Below the pieces are notes generated by a model. It searched no databases. It saw nothing but the letters and a program-made list of their open reading frames with translations, and had not been told where the DNA came from. The translations under genes and the position numbers were made by a program. DNA of 64,000 nt from Pseudomonas baetica (lineage in GTDB: Bacteria; Pseudomonadota; Gammaproteobacteria; Pseudomonadales; Pseudomonadaceae): contig NZ_PHHE01000001.1 of the NCBI RefSeq assembly GCF_002813455.1, positions 4,832,001-4,896,000 on the forward strand, given 5' to 3'. Of this stretch, positions 32,877 through 44,069 are shown one piece after another. Positions within the stretch are counted from its first letter, which is position 1. Each line of letters begins with the position of its first letter.

Positions 32877-33644
32877 ATGAAGAGTCAAGACATTTTACTT
32901 TTGTTCAAAATGGCCAGTCTCCACGCTCAGGAAGAGAATCTCTTGGGGGAGATGGAGGTCGAATCGAATTCGGACAGGGTCGAAGAGCTGCTCAGGCCCT
33001 ATGTCGTCAGCCGAATGTCCGCAGGGGAGAGTGTGGGGAAGCCATTGGTTACCTATTCCACTGATGGGGAAGACACAGTCTTCCAGCGCCGCGAATTCGA
33101 TTCGCCTTTCGCTGATGGGCCAGGCTGGGAGGGATGGGCGGAACCAGCATCTGATCAACCGCTGACCAGTTGGAGCGATCGGTACTCTCTGCGTGCGCTG
33201 TCTGCCTCTCTCGGACTGAGCAAAAGCGAAGTCTCAAATGCTCTCGCCCGATGCCGGGAATCCGGATTGCTCATCCATGACTACGACACCGGGCTTGCCA
33301 AAGTGCACCGCCGGGAGCTGCTGAAAATTATCGAGCACGCACTGAAGTACTTCTTCCCGGTCAAGCCTGGCGCGATGGTTCGTGGCATACCCACAGGCTT
33401 TGCGGCGCCTGCGCTGTCCAAAAGCATCAAGAGTGCGGGTGGTTTGATTCCGGTCTGGCCGGATGCGCAGGGAACCGAGCGAGGTCAAGCGATCGAGCCG
33501 CTTTACAAAACAGTGCCGGAAGCGGTGAAAAAAGACCGGATCCTTTACCACTATCTGGCGCTCGCTGATGCAATCCGTCTGGGTGGTCCGCGTGAGTGTG
33601 GTGTGGCAATCAGTATTCTGAAGGCAGGGATGGGGCTGAAATAA
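32877..33644 (+). CDS. Winged-helix regulator/antitoxin-like protein of the nucleotidyltransferase operon
   Basis: 255 residues. After an N-terminal helix (KSQDILLLFKMASL) and ~75 variable residues comes a helix-turn-helix: YSLRALSASLGLSKSEVSNALARCRESGLL (about 102-131). The C-terminal half (ALKYFFPVKPGAMVRGIPTGFAAP, IPVWPDAQG, LADAIRLGGPRE) is a conserved domain I associate with proteins paired to nucleotidyltransferases. One base separates it from the next gene. By analogy with AbiEi it may repress the operon and counteract the enzyme; that is inference. Confidence 0.7.
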   Translation: MKSQDILLLFKMASLHAQEENLLGEMEVESNSDRVEELLRPYVVSRMSAGESVGKPLVTYSTDGEDTVFQRREFDSPFADGPGWEGWAEPASDQPLTSWSDRYSLRALSASLGLSKSEVSNALARCRESGLLIHDYDTGLAKVHRRELLKIIEHALKYFFPVKPGAMVRGIPTGFAAPALSKSIKSAGGLIPVWPDAQGTERGQAIEPLYKTVPEAVKKDRILYHYLALADAIRLGGPRECGVAISILKAGMGLK

Positions 33645-33645
33645 C

Positions 33646-34344
33646 ATGTCGTCAAACGCGGATCACAACTACGAGCTCATTGAGTTCGTGGCTGAAGGCT
33701 TGGGCGAGGCGTTTCTCGCCGAAGTTGCTTTTGTTGGCGGTTGCACAACCGCCATGCTGGTTACAGATACAGCCGTGCTGGACGACATTCGTTTCACTGA
33801 TGACGTTGATCTAGTGATCGAGTTGGCCGGTGTCAGCGCCTGGAACCAACTCACCGAACGGCTGGCGGCCAAGGGATTCAAGATCACCGGTGAGGACGAG
33901 GTCAATTGTCGTTTTCGCTTCAATGACGTTGTCGTGGATGTCATGCCTTCCGACCCTGCAGTGCTCGGCTATGCCAACCGCTGGTTCGTCGAGGGGCTGG
34001 CGAGGGCCGATAAATTCACCCTGCCCAGCGGCACTGTCATCCAGATATTCCAGCCCACGTATTTTCTCGCGACGAAACTGGAAGCTTTCGCAGGTCGGGG
34101 AAATGGCGATCCTTATCACAAGGATGTCGAGGACATGATCATCTTGATCGATGGTCGGCCTGAGCTGTTGGAGGAGGTGCGCCAGACTGACAAGGACCTC
34201 AAGGCGTTCATCACAGAGGGAATCCACAAGCTGATGGCGCTCGATGGGGTTGGCTATGTAATCGAAAGTTCAGGCTCGGTGCAGGCGAATCCAGGCAGAG
34301 GGCAGATTATTCACAGGCGTATGAAAGCGTTGGCCAACGCATGA
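33646..34344 (+). CDS. Nucleotidyltransferase (MNT/AbiEii-like)
   Basis: 232 residues. FVGGCTTAMLV (about 27-37) matches the GG motif, FTDDVDLVIE (about 47-56) gives the DxD catalytic pair, and VVVDVMPSD (about 88-96) the third Asp. FLATKLEAFAGRGNGDPYHKDVEDMIILIDGRPEL is the substrate-binding helical region of this superfamily. Related enzymes add nucleotides to tRNA or proteins and act as toxins (AbiEii/MenT). The substrate here is unknown. ATGA overlap with the phosphatase gene. Confidence 0.8.
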   Translation: MSSNADHNYELIEFVAEGLGEAFLAEVAFVGGCTTAMLVTDTAVLDDIRFTDDVDLVIELAGVSAWNQLTERLAAKGFKITGEDEVNCRFRFNDVVVDVMPSDPAVLGYANRWFVEGLARADKFTLPSGTVIQIFQPTYFLATKLEAFAGRGNGDPYHKDVEDMIILIDGRPELLEEVRQTDKDLKAFITEGIHKLMALDGVGYVIESSGSVQANPGRGQIIHRRMKALANA

Positions 34345-35024
34345 GATACCACTCCCGATCAATCACTGGGCAAGCCAGCAGGGCAAATGATGACTATGCC
34401 GGAGCGACCTGTGAGGGTGACAGTGGGATTTTTGTTGTCGCGGATGGCACTTCGAGGCGCGGCAGTGGACAGCTGGCTGAAAGCTTCGTAAACGGCGTGT
34501 TGGCGGCTCATTCCACACAGATGGAGCAGGGAGGCTATCCTGCAGAGCCCGCAGCTGTTGAGCGTCTATTGGGTTCAATACTGGCGGATTTTCATGCGTC
34601 GTTGCCTGCTGATCAGACGGGAGCCATCTGTTACCTGATTGGCTTGCTCGCTCATGGCCGACTCACCATTGCATACGAGGGAGACTGTTCATGCGGGATT
34701 GTGACGCTGGCGGGAGCCATCGAGTGGATTACGCCACCTCACTGCAAGGCTAATTGGCGACGCGATCGTTCGCACTGTGAATTGGCACAAGACCCCGCAC
34801 GAAATTCGGTAACGCGATGTTTGAAGATCAATCGGGTTCCGAACCCTGATTTTGTTTGTTGTGCACTGGACGCTGTTGAGCGCTTGGTATTTGTGACTGA
34901 TGGCTTTTGGGCGGACTTGACGCAAGCCCAGCAAAGCACTTTGTTGGCGGTGCCGGATAGCGACTTTAGCGTTGGCGACGATGATGTCACGTGGATAGAT
35001 GTTCAGCTTGGCCAGCGAGACTGA
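34341..35024 (+). CDS. PP2C-like serine/threonine phosphatase
   Basis: 227 residues with recognisable PP2C motifs: SRANDDYAG (about 14-22, equivalent to the R-x-x-NED motif), FVVADGTSRRGSG (about 31-43, VADG motif), LVFVTDGFWADL (about 187-198, SDG motif) and GDDDVTWIDV (about 213-222, the C-terminal DN-T motif). All metal-binding Asp positions appear present. PP2C enzymes remove phosphate from Ser/Thr. Presence in an operon with a nucleotidyltransferase is unusual, suggesting it reverses or controls a modification or signal. Confidence 0.75.
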   Translation: MRYHSRSITGQASRANDDYAGATCEGDSGIFVVADGTSRRGSGQLAESFVNGVLAAHSTQMEQGGYPAEPAAVERLLGSILADFHASLPADQTGAICYLIGLLAHGRLTIAYEGDCSCGIVTLAGAIEWITPPHCKANWRRDRSHCELAQDPARNSVTRCLKINRVPNPDFVCCALDAVERLVFVTDGFWADLTQAQQSTLLAVPDSDFSVGDDDVTWIDVQLGQRD

Positions 35025-35052
35025 CGAGTTGCCTGAATTCAGCGCCATCCCT

Positions 35053-35142
35053 TGTAGGAGCGAGCCTGCTCGCGAAGGCGTAGTGTCAGTCGACGAATCT
35101 GTAAACTGACCCACCGCTTCGCGAGCAGGCTCGCTCCCACAG
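35053..35142. repeat. REP pair, inverted
   Basis: TGTAGGAGCGAGCCTGCTCG and its inverted copy (35118-35142). Separates the operon from the convergent VirJ-like gene. Confidence 0.9.
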
Positions 35143-35167
35143 GGGATTTTCGTGGCTGCTGGAATGT

Positions 35168-35204
35168 AAAAAGCCCCCGCAACTGCGAAGTTGCGGGGGC
35201 TTTT
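35168..35204. terminator. Strong bidirectional terminator
   Basis: AAAAAGCCCCCGCAACT / AGTTGCGGGGGCTTTT, 4-base loop. It terminates the lipid operon coming from the right. Confidence 0.9.
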
Positions 35205-35220
35205 GTGGGCGCGGCTCAGA

Positions 35221-36516
35221 TCACTCTTCGGCGACCGAGTCCTTGCTCTGACGCTTTTCGATCAGATCCACCAGACGCTTGGCCAGCGCCGGGTAGTTCT
35301 CGTCGAAGTGGTGGCCGCCGGGCAGTTTCACCGCTTCACCCACCGCAGTCTTGTCCGTGCAGCCGCTTTCATCAGTCTCTTCTTCACCATAGATGCACAC
35401 AACCTTGGCCGGTGGCAGCTTGGCCATTTCCGGGCCGGTGGCGGCTTCTTTGCCGGCGTTACCCAGCCAGCCTTCGACTTCGATTTCGAAGCTGCCGGTG
35501 CGGGCGAAGGCCAGCAGGATAATGGCGTCGACGCGTTGCTGCTCGGTGTCCGGCAGGCGGTTGTAGATCGCTGGCAATACGTCGGCACCGAACGAGTAAC
35601 CGGTGAGGATGAAGCGCTTGGTGCCCCATTTCTGCCGGTAGTGCTGCATCAGTTCGGTCAGGTCCAGCGCGCTTTGCTCCGGGCTCTTGTGCTGCCAGTA
35701 GTAACGCAGGGTGTCGATGCCGACGACTGGGTAGCCGATCTTGGCCATTTCACCGGCGACGTCGCGATCGAGGTCGCGCCAGCCGCCGTCACCGGAGAGG
35801 AACAGGGTCACGGTGTCCTTGGCCTGACCGGCCGGGACTTCCACCACCGGGATCGCCAGACCGCCGTTGGCCTTGTCGCCGCCGACGAGGATTTTGCGCA
35901 GTTCGTTGTTCAGCACTTGCGGCAGGTTGATGTCGTAGTCGCTGATGCTGGTTTCGGCGTTCGGCTGATCGCGAACAAAACCCGCGCTGGCATCATCCGG
36001 GTTGTCGTTCCATGCCACCAGCCAGTGGCCGTGCGCGGCGGATTTCGGCAACAGATGAGTGCAGCCGGGTTTTTCCAGCGCGAGGTCGACGGAGATGGCC
36101 TGAGCCTTGTCGTCCTTTTGCTCGGACAACCAGCGCCAGGCCAGCACGGCGCCTGGGCCGATGCCGCTAACGAGTGTCGCCGGGCCGTTCAATTCGCGCA
36201 GACCGGTTTGCAGGGCGCGGCTTTGCAGCAGGCAGTCCTTGGGCAGAATCACCTGAACGATTTGCGCCGAGGCGCTGCGGCTCAGGGTGGTCAGTTGTTT
36301 TTCAGAGAGTTTCTGGTCGTCGTTGACCGCGACCAGCACCTGCGCCTTGGGTTTGGTGCCGGGGATGACGCGGGTCAAAACGGTGCCGTCTGCCGCCGTA
36401 ATAGGTTCGAGTGTCGGTTCCGGTGCCGGACGTTTGAGGTACCAGAAACCGCCGCCGGCAATCACGGCCAGCACGATCAGTGCGGCCAGGATGTACTTCA
36501 GGGAGCGTTGAATCAT
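35221..36516 (-). CDS. AcvB/VirJ-like periplasmic aminoacyl-phosphatidylglycerol hydrolase
   Basis: 431 residues. A membrane anchor at 9-27, then two alpha/beta-hydrolase-like halves. The second contains LFLSGDGGWRDLDRDVAG, the nucleophile elbow GYSFGAD (about 306-312) and GGHHFDENY for the catalytic His. VirJ/AcvB proteins and P. aeruginosa PA0919 hydrolyse aminoacyl-PG. It overlaps the MprF-like synthase by an ATGA, so synthase and hydrolase are co-produced to tune membrane charge. Confidence 0.88.
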   Translation of the reverse strand: MIQRSLKYILAALIVLAVIAGGGFWYLKRPAPEPTLEPITAADGTVLTRVIPGTKPKAQVLVAVNDDQKLSEKQLTTLSRSASAQIVQVILPKDCLLQSRALQTGLRELNGPATLVSGIGPGAVLAWRWLSEQKDDKAQAISVDLALEKPGCTHLLPKSAAHGHWLVAWNDNPDDASAGFVRDQPNAETSISDYDINLPQVLNNELRKILVGGDKANGGLAIPVVEVPAGQAKDTVTLFLSGDGGWRDLDRDVAGEMAKIGYPVVGIDTLRYYWQHKSPEQSALDLTELMQHYRQKWGTKRFILTGYSFGADVLPAIYNRLPDTEQQRVDAIILLAFARTGSFEIEVEGWLGNAGKEAATGPEMAKLPPAKVVCIYGEEETDESGCTDKTAVGEAVKLPGGHHFDENYPALAKRLVDLIEKRQSKDSVAEE

Positions 36517-39158
36517 CAGCGTTTCACCAATCCAGTCAAGCCGCCCGCGATCAGGGCAGCAGTGTCGGCCAGCGCCACCAGCGGATCGAGTCCGGCGGGC
36601 ACGGCCATATAACGGGGTTCCCAGTCAGGCTGGAACTTGTCTTTGAAGCGGCGCAAGCCTTGGAAGTTGTACAGCTGCTCACCACGGCGGAAAACCATCG
36701 AGCCCAGACGCTGGGTCAGCGGTGCACCACGCCGGGGTTGCAACCCCGACAACGGCACCATGCCCAGGCTGAAGCGCGCGTATCCGTGACTCTTATAGTG
36801 TTGAATCAGGCCGACCATCATGAATTCCATGGTCAGCTTCGGCGCATCCGGGTGAGCGCGCATCAGGTCGAGACTGGCCAGGTCATGGCTGTAAGTCTCG
36901 AGCAGGTTGGCGAAGGCCACCGGGCGCCCTTCGAAGCGAATCACCGCGATGCGGAAATGCTTCAGGTAATCGTCGCTGAAGCGGCCGAGGGAGAAGCCTT
37001 TCTCACGCACGTTCTTGCCGGTCAGCCAGGCATCGGAAATGACTTTCAGCTCATCCATCGGCGCCTGGCCTGGCTCATGGATCTCCAGCGACAGACCGTC
37101 GCGGGTGCCTCGGTTCCAGGTGTAACGCAGGTCCTTCATCTCTTTGCCCTTGGCTTCCAGGTCAAAGCGAAGCAGGTCGACCCGGGCTTCTTCGCCCAGT
37201 TTGATCGCGGTCAGACCGATGTCCATGTAGTACGGCAGGTTCTCCGCGCGCACCTGGTAGAACACCGGGCGGGCGTGGTGAATATCGCAAAGGTCGCGGA
37301 ACTGCCAGATCATCTCGGCGCGTTGCTGGCCAGGGCCGATCGGGTCGTACAGCGCCACCAGACTGCGGCCACGGCGCGCGTACATCAGGAACGCTTCGTC
37401 GTTCTGGTGAAACAACAGCGCCTTGTCACCGGTCAGGGCGAGGCCGCCGTCGGGTTGTGACGACGCCATCAGTATTTTCGCCGCACGATCGAGTTCGTCA
37501 GGCGTCGGCAGGTGAATGACCGGGCGCGCGGTGCGCAGCAGCCAGGTGAGGGCGATCACCAGCAGCAGCACGGCAGCGCCGAGCAGCGAGCGCAGGCCGC
37601 GTGGTGCGTCGGCGTCGAGAGTGAACTGCCACCACAACTGATGGCTGTACGGCACGTCTTGATAGGCGAACAGCAGCAGCCACGTCGAAGCGCCCAACAC
37701 GCACAGACTGGCCACCAGATACAGCGGCGAGAACGGCAGTTCGGTCAGACGGCTCGGGCGATAGAACGAACGACGGAAAACACCCAGCAACGCGGCAGTG
37801 AGGGTCATCAAACAGGCTTCTTCCCAGTCGAAGCCTTTGAGCAGGGAGAGCAGGGCACCGACCAGCAACAGAATGGTGGTCAGCATCCACGCGGCCGACA
37901 GGCGACGGCGCAGACCCTGAGCGAGCATCAGGCACAGCACGCCGATCAGGCTGGCGCCGAAGTGCGAAGCGTCGACCAGGCGATGCGGGATCAGAAAACC
38001 GATGTGCTCCAGGCGCGTATCGATTTCAGGCGTGGCACCTGAAAACAGCAGCACCACACCGGAAAGGAACACCAGCACCGCCAGAATCGGCGCGGCCAGA
38101 CCGGACGCCGCTCGCATGGTCTGAGTCTGGAACAGGCGCTGGCCTTCGTTGATCAGTAGCAGTACGCAAGCCACCAGCAGCGGCAGCACCACGTAGATCA
38201 GGCGATACAGCAGCAATGCAGCGGCCAGCGGCGCAGCGCCGAGTTTGTCGGCGAACGCTGCCAGCAGAATAGCTTCGAACACACCGACGCCACCCGGCAC
38301 ATGGCTCAGTACGCCAGCGGCCAGGGCCAGCAGGTACACCAGCAGGAACGCGCCGAATGGCGGCGCCTCAGGCAGCAACAGATAAAGCACGGTGGCGGCT
38401 GCCGCGACGTCGAGGGCGGTGATCACCAGTTGCAGGAAAGTCAGGCGGCGACCCGGCAGACGCAGGGTGCGGCGGCCAGCCTTGACCAGCAGGTTGTCAC
38501 GATACGGTTGTTCCGGCAGACGGCGGCGATAGATGCCGATCATCAGGATGGCGCCGAGCAGCAACACGGTCACGGCCACAGTGCCGAGCAGGCCTTCCGA
38601 GAGGCCTAGCGCCTGGGAAGCGGCGGGCAGGTCACTCAGCGTCGCCAGAGCAGCCAGCGGCGGCAAGGCGCAGCCCAGCGACAAGCTGGCGAACAAGGTC
38701 ATGTGCGCGACTTCCGACGCCCCCAGACCCAGTCGTGCATATAAACGGTAGCGCACCGAACCGCCGGACAGCAGCGACAGACCGATTGCATTGCCAATCG
38801 CAAACGCGGTGAATCCGCCCAGCGCCAATGTGCGCGGCGGCAAGGTCACGCCGGCATAGCGGCTGGCCGACCATTCGTAGCCGAGCAGAATAATGAAGCC
38901 GACCACGGTCGCACCGAAGGCGCCGATCAGAGCGGGTTTCGGTACGTCGAGAATCGAGTCGTGCAGGGCATCGAGATCGAGTTCTGCGAGCAGATGGCGA
39001 CAGGCAATCAGGGCAATGGCGAACAGCAATAAAGTGACCGCCAGACCGATCGGTTGCCGGTATTTGCTCAACCGATCCAGCAAGCGTAAACGCTCGGGTT
39101 TGATCGGATGTTCCGCTGTGACGGTGTCTTGTGGATCAGACGAGTTGGCGCGCATCAA
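36516..39158 (-). CDS. mprF: Aminoacyl-phosphatidylglycerol synthase/flippase MprF
   Basis: 880 residues. The N-terminal ~560 residues form about 14 membrane segments (flippase), including YRLYARLGLGASEVAHM and LSHVPGGVGVFEAILL. The C-terminal ~320 residues are the cytosolic DUF2156 GNAT-fold transferase (ALTGDKALLFHQNDEAFLMYARRGRSLVAL, RFSLGMVPLSGLQPR). It transfers Ala or Lys from tRNA to phosphatidylglycerol, lowering cationic peptide and antibiotic binding. Pairing with the VirJ-type hydrolase matches PA0920-PA0919, where alanine is used. Confidence 0.93.
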   Translation of the reverse strand: MMRANSSDPQDTVTAEHPIKPERLRLLDRLSKYRQPIGLAVTLLLFAIALIACRHLLAELDLDALHDSILDVPKPALIGAFGATVVGFIILLGYEWSASRYAGVTLPPRTLALGGFTAFAIGNAIGLSLLSGGSVRYRLYARLGLGASEVAHMTLFASLSLGCALPPLAALATLSDLPAASQALGLSEGLLGTVAVTVLLLGAILMIGIYRRRLPEQPYRDNLLVKAGRRTLRLPGRRLTFLQLVITALDVAAAATVLYLLLPEAPPFGAFLLVYLLALAAGVLSHVPGGVGVFEAILLAAFADKLGAAPLAAALLLYRLIYVVLPLLVACVLLLINEGQRLFQTQTMRAASGLAAPILAVLVFLSGVVLLFSGATPEIDTRLEHIGFLIPHRLVDASHFGASLIGVLCLMLAQGLRRRLSAAWMLTTILLLVGALLSLLKGFDWEEACLMTLTAALLGVFRRSFYRPSRLTELPFSPLYLVASLCVLGASTWLLLFAYQDVPYSHQLWWQFTLDADAPRGLRSLLGAAVLLLVIALTWLLRTARPVIHLPTPDELDRAAKILMASSQPDGGLALTGDKALLFHQNDEAFLMYARRGRSLVALYDPIGPGQQRAEMIWQFRDLCDIHHARPVFYQVRAENLPYYMDIGLTAIKLGEEARVDLLRFDLEAKGKEMKDLRYTWNRGTRDGLSLEIHEPGQAPMDELKVISDAWLTGKNVREKGFSLGRFSDDYLKHFRIAVIRFEGRPVAFANLLETYSHDLASLDLMRAHPDAPKLTMEFMMVGLIQHYKSHGYARFSLGMVPLSGLQPRRGAPLTQRLGSMVFRRGEQLYNFQGLRRFKDKFQPDWEPRYMAVPAGLDPLVALADTAALIAGGLTGLVKR

Positions 39159-39396
39159 TCACCTCTTGGATTGTGCGCGACAGGATGGAGGTATCCAGCC
39201 AAGTTACCAATCCCTGTAGAAAAAAATAATCACAAAATACTACGCCTCTCACCGGGTATCGGCGAGGGCAGTTCCTGGATTGCAGAGGCCTTGCCTGCGA
39301 CTCAAGCATAGTCGCAAGTCAGCACTTCTGAAGATCCCAAGCGGTTCACTGCACAGTGACAGATCATTGTTGCGAAAGGACTTTTTCAACAGATAC
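39159..39396. other. Gene-free stretch between mprF and the tRNA genes
   Basis: I see no gene or strong hairpin; it should hold the mprF promoter. Confidence 0.5.
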
Positions 39397-39428
39397 AAAA
39401 AAGGCCACTCTTTCGAGTAGCCTTTTTT
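39397..39428 (-). terminator. Terminator of the first tRNA-fMet gene
   Basis: AAAAGGC-ACTC / GAGT-GCCTTTTTT type stem immediately 3' of the tRNA on its strand; identical to the second copy. Confidence 0.85.
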
Positions 39429-39434
39429 GATGTT

Positions 39435-39511
<77 letters not shown>

Positions 39512-39693
39512 TCTGTGTGGCGGCATTCTACAGGCGAACGGCGAGGTGTCAACCGCTAATCCCGTAAAGGGTCAAATAAGTGTGCAATCGCGTCAAACGG
39601 TCGCAGGTGATGCGTTAAGTTTCGGAAATGCAACGAATTCCTGTTTGGCGATCCTTCTTTATAAGAAGAGGAAATCTACAAAACAGACGCGCA

Positions 39694-39726
39694 CAAAAAA
39701 GGCCACTCTTTCGAGTAGCCTTTTTT
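39694..39726 (-). terminator. Terminator of the second tRNA-fMet gene
   Basis: Same stem and T-run as at 39397-39428, showing that tRNA and terminator were duplicated together. Confidence 0.85.
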
Positions 39727-39732
39727 GATGTT

Positions 39733-39809
<77 letters not shown>

Positions 39810-40024
39810 TCTGTGTGTCGGCATTCTACAGAGGAACGCTGGGGTGTCAACCCGCAATCTGGATAAAAACTGTTGAGGTTCAATCGGTTAGCGCTTTTCC
39901 CCGGGTGTTTTTCACGCTACAGGTCAGGCAGGACAAGGCTTTCAGCTCTATTGGCGGCCGCTCGTCGATTGAGAAAATAAATTCAAAGGACATTTCCTAC
40001 CGCCTGGAAAGAACATTCATACCA

Positions 40025-40040
40025 CTGGTGCTATATACAG
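40025..40040. promoter_or_regulatory. LexA (SOS) box of dinB
   Basis: CTGGTGCTATATACAG matches the CTGT-N8-ACAG consensus except at one base of the left arm. It lies 50 bases upstream of the dinB ATG. Predicts damage-induced expression. Confidence 0.8.
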
Positions 40041-40089
40041 GTGTCAGTGAGATACTGCCGATCCGGTTCGCCACGTTTCCTTTTCTGAC

Positions 40090-41151
40090 ATGACTCAGCG
40101 AAAAATCATCCACATTGACTGCGACTGTTTCTACGCCGCCATTGAGATGCGCGATGACCCGCGTCTGGCCGGCAAGCCGTTGGCGGTGGGTGGTTCGGCG
40201 GACCGGCGCGGGGTGATTGCCACCTGCAATTATGAAGCGCGGGCCTATGGCGTGCGTTCGGCGATGGCTTCGGGACATGCTTTGAAGCTGTGCCCGGACC
40301 TGACCATCGTCAAGCCGCGCATGGACGCCTATCGCGAAGCGTCGAAAGAAATACACACGATCTTCAGCGACTACACCGACCTGATTGAACCGCTGTCGCT
40401 GGATGAGGCTTATCTGGATGTTTCCGATAGCGCGCATTTCGGCGGCAGTGCCACACGCATTGCCCAAGACATTCGCCGGCGGGTCTCCAATCAATTGCAC
40501 ATCACCGTGTCTGCGGGCGTGGCGCCGAACAAGTTTCTGGCAAAAATCGCCAGCGACTGGAAAAAGCCCAACGGTTTGTTTGTGATCACGCCGGATCAGG
40601 TCGAAGACTTTGTCAGTGGTTTGCCGGTGAGCAAGTTGCACGGCGTCGGCAAGGTCACCGCCGACAAGCTGGGCAAGCTCGGCATCGTTGATTGCTCGCA
40701 GTTGCGCGAGTGGGACAAATTGGCGCTGGTGCGCGAATTCGGCAGTTTTGGCGAGCGACTGTGGAGTCTGGCGCGTGGGATCGATGACCGGCTGGTGCAC
40801 AACGACAGTCGGCGTCAGTCGGTCAGCGTGGAAAATACCTACGACGTTGATCTGCCGGATCTGCGCAGTTGCCTGGATAAATTGCCAGAGCTGCTGGAAA
40901 CCCTGAAAACCCGCATGGCGCGGATCGACAGCAGTTATCGACCGGGCAAGCCGTTCGTCAAAGTGAAGTTTCATGACTTTACCCAAACGACACTGGAGCA
41001 GGCCGGGGCAGGGCGGGACCTGGGCAGTTATCAGTTGATGCTGACGCAGGCGTTCAATCGCGGCGGGAAACCGGTGCGGTTGTTGGGGGTTGGGGTGAGG
41101 CTGGAGGATTTGCGCGGCGGGTTTGAGCAGATGGAGTTGTTTGAGCGTTAA
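40090..41151 (+). CDS. dinB: DNA polymerase IV (Y family)
   Basis: 353 residues, standard. HIDCDCFYAAIEMRDDPRL at 7-25 contains the first catalytic Asp; SLDEAYLDVS near 101-110 gives the Asp-Glu pair. Thumb (SKLHGVGKVTADKLGKLGI) and little-finger domains are complete. It lacks an obvious C-terminal clamp-binding motif beyond QMELFE (346-351), which is itself the beta-clamp peptide. It bypasses lesions during the SOS response. Confidence 0.97.
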   Translation: MTQRKIIHIDCDCFYAAIEMRDDPRLAGKPLAVGGSADRRGVIATCNYEARAYGVRSAMASGHALKLCPDLTIVKPRMDAYREASKEIHTIFSDYTDLIEPLSLDEAYLDVSDSAHFGGSATRIAQDIRRRVSNQLHITVSAGVAPNKFLAKIASDWKKPNGLFVITPDQVEDFVSGLPVSKLHGVGKVTADKLGKLGIVDCSQLREWDKLALVREFGSFGERLWSLARGIDDRLVHNDSRRQSVSVENTYDVDLPDLRSCLDKLPELLETLKTRMARIDSSYRPGKPFVKVKFHDFTQTTLEQAGAGRDLGSYQLMLTQAFNRGGKPVRLLGVGVRLEDLRGGFEQMELFER

Positions 41152-41174
41152 TTTTTCGGTGTGTGTCAGGGCCT

Positions 41175-41243
41175 CTTCGCGAGCAGGCTCGCTCCCACAT
41201 TTGGAATGTATTCCACCCTGTGGGAGCGAGCCTGCTCGCGAAG
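41175..41243. repeat. REP pair, inverted
   Basis: Two hairpins of the CTTCGCGAGCAGGCTCGC type facing each other between convergent dinB and the lipoprotein gene. Confidence 0.92.
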
Positions 41244-41253
41244 CTTTTAGCTG

Positions 41254-42207
41254 TTAATTCGGGCCTGGGTCCGCCACCAGACGCCCGGCATCCCTGGTCA
41301 GCGACTTGAGAAACTCAGCCTGCAACTCAGGATCGTTACGCGTCAGTTCGATCAGGCTCTGTTCCAGCTCGCTGGCTTCTTCTTCCAGACCCAGTTCCGA
41401 CAGGCGTTTGACCCGGTGTACCCACTGGCTCACTTCGTCGTCTTCCAGGTCGTCGTAAATCAGCCCGTGCGCTTCCAGCAACTTGCCACGCAGATGACTG
41501 CTGATCATCAGCGATGAGTCCGAGTGCACGTCATCCTTGGCGTCTTCAACGCTGATCTGCAATTTGCCGACATGATTGAGATCATTTTCGGCAAACGGAC
41601 TGTCGAGCAGGTTCAGACGCAGCACACCGTTACGGTCGGTGGTCATGTCAAAGGTCTGCTTGCCAGCCTTGACCTGCACCGGACGCTCGCTCCACGGCAG
41701 GCTCGAATACTCCGTGCGCTTGTCGCGCTGGACTTCATCGATGCCGGCCAGGTTCTGTTGCGCGCGGCCGTTGGACTGCACGTTCATGAACGGGTTGAGC
41801 CCGGCAAAACCGTAACTCAGCCAGTCTCTGGTCACGCTGTCCGGCAGATTGCCGAGGGCGAATACGTTAACCACGTTCGCGCCGACGCCGCCGACCACCG
41901 CCACGGCACCCAGCGGAATCTCGTAGATTTCCCGCCAGGGCTGGTAAGGCGTGTACCGGTCGTAACGCCGAGTGACTTCGAACTCGGTGACTTCGAAAGT
42001 CTTCTGCTCGTTGATCTTCACGCGTCGCTGCGGCAGCTCAAGCTCCTTAGGCTCGCCGACATCAATCTGCAGGCTGTGATCGAGCAATTTTCGCTCGACC
42101 CGCTCTTCGTGCTCGCTGCGCTGTGACATGTGGTTGGCACAGCCGCTGACCAGCAGGGTGGCGCACAGGGCGGCACCACCGAGGCCTAAGGTGTTTCGCT
42201 TGAACAT
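41254..42207 (-). CDS. Lipoprotein of unknown function
   Basis: 317 residues with a signal peptide and lipobox LVSGC (Cys at ~23). A charged segment follows, then a Gly/Val-rich hydrophobic stretch near 98-118 (PLGAVAVVGGVGANVVNVFAL), a beta-rich middle and an acidic helical C-terminus (LEEEASELEQSLIEL). I do not recognise a catalytic motif. Located 17 bases downstream of proS and possibly co-transcribed. Confidence 0.8.
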   Translation of the reverse strand: MFKRNTLGLGGAALCATLLVSGCANHMSQRSEHEERVERKLLDHSLQIDVGEPKELELPQRRVKINEQKTFEVTEFEVTRRYDRYTPYQPWREIYEIPLGAVAVVGGVGANVVNVFALGNLPDSVTRDWLSYGFAGLNPFMNVQSNGRAQQNLAGIDEVQRDKRTEYSSLPWSERPVQVKAGKQTFDMTTDRNGVLRLNLLDSPFAENDLNHVGKLQISVEDAKDDVHSDSSLMISSHLRGKLLEAHGLIYDDLEDDEVSQWVHRVKRLSELGLEEEASELEQSLIELTRNDPELQAEFLKSLTRDAGRLVADPGPN

Positions 42208-42224
42208 GACGTCTCTATCTGGTT

Positions 42225-43940
<1,716 letters not shown>

Positions 43941-44033
43941 GGTTGGCCGTTGTCGGTTGCTATGACTGGAAATGACGGAGCAGTGTACCGGCGAGTTTTG
44001 CTGACGTACAGGCGTGCGGCCGGTGGAGAGGTT

Positions 44034-44059
44034 CAACGGCGGGATTCCTCCCGCCGTTG
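44034..44059. terminator. Perfect 11-bp hairpin between ampG and proS
   Basis: CAACGGCGGGA / TCCCGCCGTTG with a 4-base loop right after the ampG stop. No T-run, so it may stabilise the message end or terminate weakly. Confidence 0.5.
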
Positions 44060-44069
44060 GCGAAATGTC

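Noticed and set aside
35191..36612. 473-codon plus-strand frame
   Set aside because: Antisense to the VirJ-like gene, which has clear hydrolase motifs.
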